Shown: positions 1-9,900 of the stretch, in pieces
How the letters are laid out: every line of letters starts with the position of its first letter
How positions within the stretch are numbered: the stretch's first letter is position 1
Assembly: GCF_028769735.1 (NCBI RefSeq)
Contig: NC_088170.1
Span: 41,394,920 to 41,458,919 of the forward strand
Source: Zonotrichia leucophrys gambelii
Taxonomy: Eukaryota > Chordata > Aves > Passeriformes > Passerellidae
Direction: 5' to 3'
DNA length: 64,000 bases
Notes under the pieces: generated by a model
Told to the model about the DNA's origin: nothing
The model's input: the letters and a program-made list of their open reading frames with translations, nothing else
The model's database searches: none
Made by a program: the position numbers and the translations under genes

Positions 1-160
1 TGACCCACCCGCCGCACCGCTGCGCTCACTGCGTGTCTGGAGGGACGCGGCTGCCTGGCCGTGACAGCCGCGCTGCTGCCCGCACCCCTCAGGGTCCCGG
101 GAGCCTTCGGCTTCCCCCGAGCCCTCCCGGCCCGGGCGGCTGCGGGGCGCCGGCACTTAC
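1..160 (-). other. TIMP3: TIMP3 intron 1, 5' end (partial)
   Basis: Beginning of TIMP3 intron 1 on the minus strand, starting with GTAAGTGCCG at 160-151. It is still CpG-island sequence, GC-rich with many CpG pairs. The intron runs off the left edge. No other feature is seen in it. The open frames that cross it on the plus strand are antisense to TIMP3 exon 1 and are not genes. Confidence 0.9.
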
Positions 161-284
161 CGATGTCGGAGTTGCAGAAAGCGTCCTGCGGATGGATGGG
201 GACGCAAGTGCAAGCCTCCACCACCAAGTCCCGCAGGCTCCAGCTGCACAGGAACACGATGAGGAAGCTCAGCCACGCCGTCAT
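161..284 (-). CDS. TIMP3: TIMP3 coding exon 1 (partial gene): signal peptide and N-terminus of mature inhibitor
   Basis: Tissue inhibitor of metalloproteinases 3 is a secreted, matrix-bound inhibitor of MMP, ADAM and ADAMTS proteases. Read on the minus strand, the ATG at 284-282 opens 41 codons plus one base, then a strong donor follows (CG|GTAAGT, intron bases at 160-155). Residues 1-24 form a hydrophobic signal peptide ([15 protein letters not shown]...). The mature protein starts at Cys25 with [17 protein letters not shown], the TIMP N-terminal wedge. Cys25, Cys27 and Cys37 match mature C1, C3 and C13, whose disulfide partners lie in later exons outside the window. The free amino group and carbonyl of C1 are known to chelate the protease zinc. 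The split codon (phase 1) fits the family's following valine. The start has A at -3 and there is no upstream ATG in the predicted leader. The opposite orientation to SYN3 matches the known TIMP/synapsin nesting. Exons 2-5 are off the left edge. Confidence 0.97.
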
Positions 285-480
285 GTTGCCCCCGAGGTGT
301 CTCCTCACTTCTGCGGAGCGGGAAGCGGCCGATGCTGTGTTCGGCTGACTTTATTCTTGCTCCCTAACAGCCCGTGCTCCGCGACTGCTTGCCCTGCCCC
401 TGTCTCTCTGGCTGACTCGCTCGCTCGCTCGGCGGGACGGTGCGGGTGCGGAGCTCAGGGGAGCTGAGGTGCGGAGCGCT
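285..480 (-). other. TIMP3: TIMP3 predicted 5'UTR
   Basis: Predicted leader between the ATG and a start site placed about 28-35 nt downstream of the TATA-like element at 508-515. The start site is inferred, not observed. No ATG occurs on the TIMP3-sense strand in this interval, so no upstream ORF would interfere with initiation. It holds a short (CGAG)n run on the sense strand (417-430) and is very GC-rich, so scanning may meet secondary structure. An AATAAA hexamer occurs near 345-350 on the sense strand and is probably incidental. Confidence 0.6.
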
Positions 481-640
481 GCAGGCACAGCAGCACCGGC
501 GCGCGGAGTTATACCCGGCTCGAGCCGCTCGCGCTCTGGGGGCGCCGCCGCGCGCGGCCAATGGTAGCGCTGCATTACCTCATCGGCGCGAGCGCGGGGC
601 GGGGCCGCGCCCGCCGCGCCTTATAGGGAATAGAGCGGGC
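481..640 (-). promoter_or_regulatory. TIMP3: TIMP3 core promoter: TATA-like, inverted CCAAT, GC box, near-CArG
   Basis: On the minus strand, in order toward the gene, the sequence shows the following. A near-CArG box (CCTTATAGGG at 619-628) has one mismatch to CC(A/T)6GG, a candidate SRF site. A GC box (GGGGCGGGG, 596-604) is a candidate Sp1/KLF site. A CCAAT box (558-562 on the plus strand, read as ATTGG toward TIMP3) lies at the spacing usual for NF-Y, roughly 80 nt before the predicted start. A TATA-like GGTATAAC (508-515) follows. A GATGAGGTAATGCA element near 571-584 loosely resembles bZIP sites. Binding is inferred from motifs only. SRF/Sp1 control would suit a serum- and TGF-beta-responsive matrix gene. 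Confidence 0.6.
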
Positions 641-667
641 GCGCGGCGGGTGGGGGTGCGGTCTCTG

Positions 668-786
668 TTCTGGCCCCGACCCTGGTTCTGGCCCCGGCCC
701 TGGTTTTGACCCCGACTCCGGTTCTGGCCCCCACCCCAGTTCTGGCCCCGGTTCTGACCCCGACCTGGTTCTGACCCCGACCCGCT
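668..786. repeat. 18-bp GC-rich minisatellite upstream of TIMP3 promoter
   Basis: About 6.5 imperfect copies of an 18-bp unit close to TTCTGGCCCCGACCCTGG. Four 18-bp copies are followed by a 12-bp copy, a 17-bp copy and a partial copy. On the TIMP3-sense strand it carries recurrent runs of three to five G, so it can in principle form G-quadruplexes. It begins about 190 bp upstream of the predicted TIMP3 start. The repetitive open frames across it (WPRPWF type on plus, GARTGVG type on minus) follow from the repeat and are not proteins. Confidence 0.85.
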
Positions 787-1472
787 TCGCTGCCGGTGCG
801 GCGGGGCGGGGTAGCTCTCCCGTAGCGGCGGGTGTCCGCCCGAGCCTGTCGCATCCTGCCCCGGGGCGGCCGCGCCGACGCCTCAGGACACCTGGAGAAC
901 GCTCGCGGCCCGCTTGGACAGCCCGCGCTGTTTCCCCTCAGCCCGCCGGGGCTGCCTGCAAACCGACTGTAACCTGCAGGCACACTACTCCGGCTGTTCC
1001 GGAGAGCTGTCTAACGCACAAGTGCAGTGTGCTGCTTCTTTTCCTCTCCCAACGGGGCCGTAGAAAGAGGATGGGGGAAAGGACAAGACCTACCTGAACT
1101 GTAAACCAGGATTTTGCCCTGAATGTTTTTAATCCTGCTCAGATGCTCCTTGTCCACCACCCAGCAATTCTCCTTCTCTGGCCTTTCAGTTCGAAAGCGG
1201 TCATAACCTGCTAAAACCAAGCTGGAAAAAGCAGTGTTGTATCTACGCGGGCACCCCCAACATTTAATTTCAAAGTATATTTCAGCAGAGCAGCTTTAGT
1301 GGAATCTAGAGAAATGTCCTGTTTGTTTTGTTTTCCTTTATCCCCTTTCGAAGCCATAAATTTCCATCAGCTGTAGAAATGTAAATGTTATAGAAGAGCT
1401 GGGACTATAAGGACGGAGATTGTCAGCTGCATGATACAGACAGCCTTATTATCCTCCAAAGGGGACCGAGGG

Positions 1473-1484
1473 GTGATTAATCAC
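1473..1484. promoter_or_regulatory. Perfect palindrome GTGATTAATCAC, homeodomain-like
   Basis: Twelve-base perfect inverted repeat made of two overlapping GATTA/TAATC cores, about 1.0 kb upstream of the predicted TIMP3 start. Such cores are bound by OTX/PITX-type homeodomains, and the shape resembles a shortened HNF1 site. It sits in a stretch that looks constrained. Function is inferred only. Confidence 0.35.
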
Positions 1485-3319
1485 AGTATCAAACCAGTGT
1501 ATATAATGTCAGAGTACTTTCCATGGGGTTTACAAGACTTAAGCGCGTCTAGTTATAAATTATGCTGGTATTAAAGGCCAGGGACCAGCTGTCCTAAATT
1601 TCTACATAGTCAGCTAAATCTTTAGATTTACAATTCCGTTCCATCTGGGTGAAGCACAGTCTTCCTACACCTTTTCTTTAATCATACTGTCCATATAAAA
1701 TTAAAATCTCCTGTCTTAAGGAAGCACAGGCTTTTATTTGGAGCATTGGTAGGCAAAAGCTTCAGGATGGGTGTTGTCAGTAGGGATCAAGCTTGCAATG
1801 CCAGCAGTGGGAAACACAAGTTCCTATCCTCGCTGTGACACAGAAAACCTGTGTGGCAGCTTTGCCTCACTGTGCTTCAAATCCCTGTGTCATGGGATAA
1901 TAGTGTTGGGAGCTGCTCAGGAATGTGCATTAGTGAACACAGTGAAAAAATAAGACGGTGCTGAGGTACTAACGGGTCCGATGAGTATGTGTGAGACAGG
2001 GTATTAAATAAATCATTCTGTTTAGACACCTCACAGCCTGAACCATTGGGCCCAAGTTGCAATACAAGAAACCCTGCTCAAAAAATATTTTAGGTGCTTG
2101 GACTGTCTGTTCAAGGTACTACAAGTGAAGCTGGATCCATCAGGTTGGGTGGATGTCATTTCAGTCTCACTGGCTGTAAACAAGGAACAACTCCACCGAC
2201 CTCAGCAGAGTAACACAGAAGAAGAATGAGGTGTGTCTGGCACTCTCATTTTTCCTTTATTGTTGTAAAAAGTTTGATATCCACCAGCATCATGATACAC
2301 CTGGCCTATCAACATCTCAGATCAATATCTGAGAGAAGCAGAATTCTGCCAGAGCCTGACACTGGTGTAAATAAGGGAGAGTTTGGCTCTCACACAACTA
2401 GATTATAAGCACAGCTCCTGCACCACCTCCCTTCGCTCTCTGGCCAAGTAACTCCCCTGAATATGTTTCTTCATTCCTATAATAACACCTTTCCTGTGTG
2501 TTCCGAGGACTAACATGCTAAATGCTTTGTAATAAGCTTTTAAGCTGTTGGGTGCTGTGTAAATGCTGACAGTCTGTGATACACAGATGCAGGACACATT
2601 GAGAGGAGACTGAAAAACAAACCCACTTTCTCGATATCTGAAGCAGGAGAGGAAGGGGCCCAGAAATTACTGAAGTTCCACAGGGCCCTCCAAGCTATGG
2701 AAGTAGCTTGCTTGCAGTGAGGCTGACCAAGCTAGTTAAAATGACACCAAGTTTGTGCTGATTGCAGGAACTGGCTCACTTTTCAGATATAATCCAGAGA
2801 AGCAATCAGATGAAAAGGAGTGGCACAGCTTGATCCAAGGGCTGGGCACATCTCTTCGGAAGGGATGGGGTGCAGGCTGTCAGTATGGCAAGGCTTGCCA
2901 CTATCTTCTATACCATTGTTTGGGAAATGATCCAGATTTTTTTTTAGTGCTTTTATTATCATTGCCTGGAGTAGTAGTACCTGTGTTTGATCAGGGCTTA
3001 GCTGATTCACCTGCTTTTTTTGCACTTAGATATTCTTTTTCAGAGAGGTTCATTTCTCTACAGTAGTTGGGGTGCAGTTTTTTCAATCAGGACTGGATAC
3101 TATACATTAAGAACAATATTTATTTGCCTCTTGAAGAGTACACTTCACACAGAGAAACCAGAATGTTCTATTTTTGTAAAGTACAAGTAAATTATACTCA
3201 GGAAAGTTCAGTCTGGCCAGTGGCCTGCTCAAGGCTTTTGTTAAATACTTTAATCTGCCTGTACACTTATTTTATCATCTACAAATAGAGATATTTTGTG
3301 TTATCATCTGATAATATCC

Positions 3320-3333
3320 ATTGGATATCCAAT
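3320..3333. repeat. Perfect 14-bp palindrome ATTGGATATCCAAT
   Basis: Perfect inverted repeat with a CCAAT core on each strand, in SYN3-intronic DNA about 2.8 kb upstream of the TIMP3 start. It could be a double NF-Y-type site or chance. Nothing else supports function. Confidence 0.4.
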
Positions 3334-3750
3334 ATTAGCCTCTCCCCTTTAAGACCTACTGGCAAAGTGAACTCTGAAAAAGCCAGGCAAAGATTCTGAG
3401 TGTATATTTATATGAGAAAATATTGATAATGGTGTCAGATTAACAGAGAAAATCAATGAAGGAACTGAAAGGATAATTATCTCTTAATTCCTCTTCTATG
3501 GAAAAAACTGCACGGGAAAAAAAATAAAATAAAAACTGTCATTCTGCTTCTTTGCTCAGATAAAACTTTAAACCTTATATGGCCATAAAGAAGGCAGCAT
3601 TGAAAGAAGGAGAAAATAGACACCTTGATCTTCATATGAGAAAATCTGAGTTCACGTTTGGTTAATGTCACCAAATAAAGAAATCTATGTTATTCCAGTC
3701 TTCCATCAAGAGCACTCTGCTGAACACAATTAAGGATGTCTGTGCCTTAC

Positions 3751-3985
3751 CGAGCAGCCACCCAGCTTCACGCTGTGCTCCCGTCGGCTCCCGCAAGCCG
3801 AGCGTGACCGGGCTGGGTCAGTGGCTGGTGAGAGTCCCCAGGGAAGGCCGCGTGTGTCCCGCAGGCGGGGGTGGCTGAGCTCCGCGCCCCGCGCCCGGCG
3901 CCGTGCCGGGGTGTGCGCGGCAGTGCTAGGGGGCACTGCGCTGCAAGAGATGGCTCCGGCCTCCGCGGGACCGAAAGAGCCCATT
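3751..3985 (-). other. Second CpG-rich patch with minus-strand splice donor; possible alternative first exon
   Basis: A block of about 230 bp is sharply richer in GC and CpG than the AT-rich DNA on both sides. At its left edge the minus strand reads GCTGCTCG|GTAAGGCAC, a good donor match with its GT at 3750-3749. A CpG island ending in a donor on the TIMP3-sense strand, 3.3-3.5 kb upstream of exon 1, looks like a noncoding alternative first exon of TIMP3 or of a minus-strand lncRNA. It could instead be an enhancer-type island. The open frames across it have no recognisable domain. Confidence 0.35.
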
Positions 3986-6900
3986 CCTTGGAAAAGGAAA
4001 CATACTGAGCTGGGTATCATTTAAATTTCGGCAAGGAGAATTACCTTCTGCTTTCTGATACTCAGTTTCTATCAGGTGCATGCTAACATCATTTTCCTTC
4101 CACAAGACCCGCCTGGAACCAGGGACAGAGACTGAGATATGAACTAAAGGCATGTTCACTTGCCTTCTGATCACATTTCATTGTGAGGGATGCCGGCTGC
4201 TTCAGTACAGAAGGGCTTCATCAAACTACAGCAACTGCTGGCAAAAAAAAAAAACCCACATACCAGGAGGGCTGAGAGAAAGAGAAAGAGGGGGAGGCGC
4301 AGAGAGACACCCCACTATTACCAGAGAAAAATACCCTGACAAATGTCACATGTGGTGGTTGGTAACACTTCCATTCATCACCAGATCTTAGCTGGCTTAA
4401 ACTGAGCTCAGCATGAATAAAATCAGGAGAATTCAACCTGCAGTTCAACAGCCCTGCCACCTCCTTAACAATATATTAACTTTAAAAGCTTCTGAAGTAA
4501 GGGCCCTTTTCTGTTTTAATTTTTTGACAGCAAATTGACTTGATTCATGAGTGTGGAGTCTTGCCATTAGCATTCTAAATTGTCCACCTGACAAGTTGCT
4601 CAAATGCATCCTCTTGTCCTAAAAACTTTTCTTGAAGATGATGATCTTTATATTTTTTACAGCAGCTCAGCATCATGCCCTCTAGGATGTCTCGTTGTTT
4701 TTATGCATGAGGAGAAGGGTAGGTGTTTTCAGAGCTATCTGATGTTCTTTCTACAGCACACTCTTGCCATCTTGTAGGACAGTAGAGAATGGCCATGCAA
4801 CGCTTAAGAAAAAGGTTCTCATATTTCTCGATTATCTGCTTCTTTTTCAGTAAACTGTTTATTTTCTAACACTGTCCTCTGAGAAGATGTTTTGTTTAAA
4901 ATGGTTGTATTTGCTATGATTTATGTGTGTGAAACAAGTTAAAAAACTCCTATTAATTCCACCGTTGTACCTGTGAACTTTATATGCTATTTAAAATGAG
5001 AATACTCCTTCTTCAAAAATGTCTTTGATTCTATGAATACATACAAAAAAAAATCATTTGATCTCTTTCTCTGAGGTTGCAAAGGAATTATGTCACCTTC
5101 CTGTCTGCAAGCCTGACATAGGTAACACTCCATCCCATTCCCAAGCTTTTCATTGCAGGTACACCATTAAATTTTCATCAGCTCGAACAGTTCTATACTG
5201 TGTTCAGTCCTCAAGAATCCTTTAGAGACTGTGCCCACTGAGAGTACCCAGCCTGGTAGCAGACAGTAGGCACCATGTGTTTCCAGGAATATTACATTAT
5301 AAAGGGTTGTGGAATATGAAATCACCCCTCTGTATTGTGGGGATCCTCCAGTCAGGCTGTGATGTGGTATCAGCTGCAGAAGAGTAACCAGGAAATATCT
5401 TTTAACAGCCTTATCAAGCTGAAAATGTTTCCTGCACATGACCGCGCTCTTTGGCCCAAATCCAGCAAAACACTAAGGCACATGTTCATCTTTAAGCACA
5501 CAAGATGCTCTACTGAAGTCAACAGAACCATTTACATACACAAAGTTAAATATAAGCTTAAGTGCATTTCTGGACCAGGGCCAGAGGGCTCAGTACCATG
5601 CAGGGTTCAGGCCAGGAGCCTGTGATTAGATGGTCTGACAGAATCCGGGAGGGAAGGACACGACGTGATTTGCTTGGTTCTACCTGCCTATGCCTCATTC
5701 CAAGCAACTAATATTCTCTCATTTTTGTTTATAGTAAGTCTTTCCATTTCTCTTGTTTTGCTTTCCTGCTGCTGTAGCCATTTTCAAATTGAAGTTTTGA
5801 TTTTCTTTTTTAAAGCCTTCTAAACTGCATCAATAGCTTTAAGTGACTGAACAAAGAGATTTCAAATAGATGAAGTACTTCAAATGGTAATAAGAGCTGG
5901 TGTTCCCAGAGCTTTGGAGGCTGCACTAAATACAGAAGAGAGTGAGAGCAATTGAAAATCACTTTTCTGTTGTTCCTTTGTATGAACTGGTTTCTGGCTT
6001 ATGCAATGCACAGTAATTAAAATGACTGGAATGCCTCACATTTTTAAGAGAGCTTTAAGGCAGCTCTGTGGCATTGCAGCCAGCAGAGTTCATGAGCAGA
6101 TTCATGGCTGCAATCGAGGTTTGACGTTTCTATCCACGTAACTTGAAGAAGACAATATCTCTGTAGAAGCCTTTGAGGGGAGGCTTCTACAATATCTCTG
6201 TAGAAGCCTTCCCTTGAGGAAGAAGGGATAGACACAGAAACACAGTAACATCTGCATCAGCTCCATGAGCAGCTATGGTGCAAATCTTCCTTTTGATGGG
6301 ATAAGAGCCTAAAGGTTGGTGTGCTTGTCAGAGATTTCATTGCCTTCTCTCACTGTAGCCTTTATGTCCTGCTCAAATTCAAGTGTGGGACAGAAAGCCT
6401 GCCAGACTGGCATGTCTCTCACAGCTGGTTGCCCTCCCTGTGATGAGGTTACTTTGCTAGGCAGGGGTGAGGGATTATCTTGGTGCTTTTCAATCCCCCG
6501 GCACAGTCCACTATTTAATTTTCAACTTTTCCAATTTTTTCTTTTTACTGAAGGTGGCTGACCACCTGCATCCCCGGTTTTCTTTCAACTACTGGCCTGG
6601 CTTTTCATAGTGATGACTGACCACAGAGGAGCAGGAGAGCTGAATACAGCCTCCCTTGGGGGGAGAGCTGGCTGACCTGAGGACATGGCCCTTTTGGCAT
6701 GTTGAAGATAGTATTGGGCTGTCTGGTGTGAAGGAAGGGTCTTTTCTTTACCTGCAGAACAGCTGCAAGTGCAGGAAAAGTTGATGTCTTGAGTTGCTTC
6801 TCCCTGCACAGCCTTCAGAAACTTCCTGTAAGAGTAAGCCAGTCTCCTCATCCCCATAGTGCAGGTGTTACCAGCCTCTCACCTGAACCTGCAAATTAAG

Positions 6901-9900
6901 GTATTAGTTACAAGGACACTCTCTAGTGACAAGGAGAGTGTCCCAGCAGGGAATGAACTCAGTGACTCCTGTCATGCATGCCACTGCGTGATGTCAAAAG
7001 TGAGAAGCAGTTCCTCTGTGTGGAATTGCTCCAGCATAGGATTTTTCTTATAAATCCAGACTTTTTCAATGCTTTCCTTCCTGTGCTCCCAAATCTGTGC
7101 TGTATTCTAAACAGTAGCTGGCTGCTCACTGACATCAGGCCCTTCCCTCAGACTCACAGTCCCAGCCAGGAGAAGCTGGGGAATTTCCGATGGGAGATTT
7201 CAAGGACGGATCTCTTTCTTCTCTAGAGCAAAAGGCAGCGCTTCGGTTTCCTCACTCTTTTGGAATTTTTATCCATAAATCTCGGCATTCAGTGTGAGAC
7301 AAAAGATGAGGAGATGGTAGATCTGCAGTCTAAAGTGAGGATACTTATTTGTTTATTGTCTTGCTCTTCCCAAGTGAAGAGTAATGCATTCCTCAAAGGA
7401 ACTTTTCAGGTCAGCAATGTGAGTTCCACACCTAATGTATTAATGTCAGGAGTGAAAAAATCAGTGTTTGATTTAGCACAGATGTACAAAAATAGTATTC
7501 TTTGTCCACTGAAAAGAGAGCTAATCCACAGCCTCTCTTCCCCTTTCCTTTAATCTGACAGCCTCTATCCCTTCACTGTGCCTTTCTGAGGGGTGCTTCT
7601 GAGGGGTGTTTCAGTGAGAACTACCCAGAGCTGTAGGAACCAGGAAGATGTAGTTTGTATGTACGGAATACATACCAGGAGTTGAACTCTGAATGTACCA
7701 CAGCTTGACCATGTGCTGTGAGCAAGCAAACACCTCTCTGTAGCTTTGCTGTTTTGTAGCTGTGCCACCAAATCTCACACAGAGTGTTGGCCAGGGGTCT
7801 GGCATTATCCCAAGTGCCTGCAGTGGGATCCTGGACTGCGCTCCAAAGCAGTGGCTCATCTCAAGTGCTAAGAGGTTGGAGAGGGACTGAACACTTCTAG
7901 CAGAAGCAGGTGTCCAATAGCAGCTTAGCACAGCACATTCTCTCTTCTCCCTCTCCTCTTTCTCTCCCTCTGCCTCTGCCTGCCTCTCCTCTCCAAGGAA
8001 ACTGCAAGAAGAGATTGAATTCTCACCACACGGGCCAGGAAGGCAGAAGGGTTGTCCCTAGATACCTAGCTGAGGTCAGTGAGGAAAGTGCTCTCAGAGT
8101 AAACGTTATGCAATGCATGGGAGGAATCCACAGTTTTAATCATGGGATAATTAATGGAAAACAATAAACAAAGGGCTGAGCAACAGCAGTTTCTACCAAC
8201 AAAGATATGATTCTCCAGCAGACTTTCCCCAGCACCTGACAGTACAAAAGACAGTAGATAGACAAGTATTTTATGTGTTTTCATTTTACCTGTATCTTTA
8301 TGTTCCCTAGATTGCAACCCAGCATTTTTTAACCAAAATCTTGCTTCCTTTTCCCTCAGTTCAAGTTCAGCAGAACCACCACAAGACCAGTGAGGGGAAT
8401 GGGAGGGCAGGGGTGAAGTTCTGCGCAGTGCCAACTAATCTTTAGTGCAGTTAGGATAGAAGGCACTAATCTGGTCTCCCTTTCCTCATAGGATAGCTGT
8501 GGGTGTACCTGCTGAAGGCATTTCAATTCCCCTTTCCAGTGCTGAGACTGAATGAGCTGTTGCTGGTAAAAACTTGTCCCATTGATATTTAAATAAAGTA
8601 TCTGCTGTGCCAAAGAAACAGGATCATCAAGAAGAGCACAGTCCACCCATGAAAAAGGAGCAAGCTAGGGAGGCAATCTTTTACTTCATTTGAAATTGAC
8701 TTCCCCATCCAGAATAAAACTTCACCTTTGAACACCATGTATAATGGCAAGTTGGCCTAGAGAGGCTAATATAGCATAATCTGTATGGATGTAAGAAATA
8801 GCACTTCAGAGAGATGGCTGGAGGAAACCCATACTCACTCCAAGTGATTGCAAGAGCATTTCCTTCTCCTCCTGCTCCTCCAGAACCTACCTCCTTAGCT
8901 TAGACAATGTCTCCAAGTCCCCTAAGGTGTTTTCACATGTATCAATGCAATCACTTTTAACAATTTTTTTTCTCCCTGAAATTGTAATCTGAAGGATTAG
9001 GTAGTCATAGCCATTCGGTTTTATTTTGAGAAAAGGCTTTTAAAATAGGAAGGAGAAAATAGGACAACCTGGTGCTGCCAAAATAACCCAATTTATTCCA
9101 TCAGGCATTTCTGGGAAGAAGGAGGGAGGGAAGCTTTTAAAGCCATGCCTGTGGCTGCATGCCTGTAAGGGATAGTTCTCAAAGGATTCCCCTAATCAGA
9201 TTCTGAAGATGGACTGTATCTTTGTGATTCACTCCATGTCTTATTCTAAGACCATATGCTCTGGTCATGTGAAGATTTACAGTCTCAAATTTACTGGCCT
9301 CAGAGAATCTGAAAGAATTATGCAAGAAATCATGTTCTGTCATAACTGAGGCCTCACACAGCCGTGCTTCCTAAAGACTGCTTCTAACTCGATATATGGC
9401 CCCTCTAGGGCTTTGTAAGCCCTTCTGGGGAAGAGGGAAGGGGAGGAAAAAGGGGAGCTGCTGATCATTGCCATATGTGAGAAGCATCCCTGTCTGCACG
9501 TGGGTGTGACGTTCGTGTTGTCATAGAGGCTGAGCTCTGCAGAGCCCCCCTGTTTCCTGTTTCCAGTCAGAATCTTGCTGCCAGAGCAGGAATCCCATAT
9601 CACTCTGTACTGCACTTACAAAAAAGGAAAATTATGGCCAATGGAGGGGGAAGGGGTGGGGGAAATCCTCTTAAATAGCCATGTAGGATGTCTGGGCAGG
9701 GATATGAGCCAGGAGTCCTCAGAGGCAGTAGAATAAGTGGGAGTTTAGCAAACAACCATTTTCTTCCTTTGACTAGTGTTCCTTAGAGACCTCAGTACTC
9801 CAGTTCTCATAGCTAATTTTAGCTATTTGTGGTTGGCCTGTTCCTAATGTTCCTTTCCTATCTCTCTCACACACACTGAACCTTGGGATAGTCTCTGTGG

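Larger units (their letters stand above)
1..965. other. CpG island over TIMP3 promoter and exon 1
   Basis: Dense CpG pairs and high GC run from the left edge to about 965, then drop sharply into ordinary AT-richer DNA. The island covers the intron 1 start, exon 1, the leader, the core promoter and the upstream minisatellite. A further GC box (GCGGGGCGGGG) lies at 801-811. TIMP3 CpG-island methylation is a known silencing mechanism in mammals; whether that applies here cannot be read from sequence. The island is truncated by the window edge. Confidence 0.85.
966..3750. other. TIMP3 upstream intergenic/SYN3-intronic DNA
   Basis: No gene is seen. The part at about 1370-1560 is AT-rich and information-dense and contains a perfect 12-bp palindrome, GTGATTAATCAC (1473-1484). 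At about 2425-2575 and 3215-3300 the sequence faintly resembles the 3' half of MIR-type SINEs (wording such as TTTTATCATCTACAAATAGAGATA), too diverged to be sure. A perfect 14-bp palindrome, ATTGGATATCCAAT, lies at 3320-3333. ORFs here are at most about 100 codons, in clashing frames, and look random. Confidence 0.6.

Noticed and set aside
33..467. 144-codon plus-strand ORF over the TIMP3 exon 1 region
   Set aside because: It is antisense to TIMP3 exon 1 and its leader in a GC-rich island, where stops are rare; it has no domain and no plus-strand promoter evidence.
621..983. 120-codon minus ORF with GARTGVG-type repeats
   Set aside because: The repetition comes from the 18-bp minisatellite; no coding support.
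1091..1096. Minus-strand donor-like TTCAG|GTAGGT upstream of TIMP3
   Set aside because: No CpG island, start-site motif or acceptor pairs with it; isolated donor matches are common.
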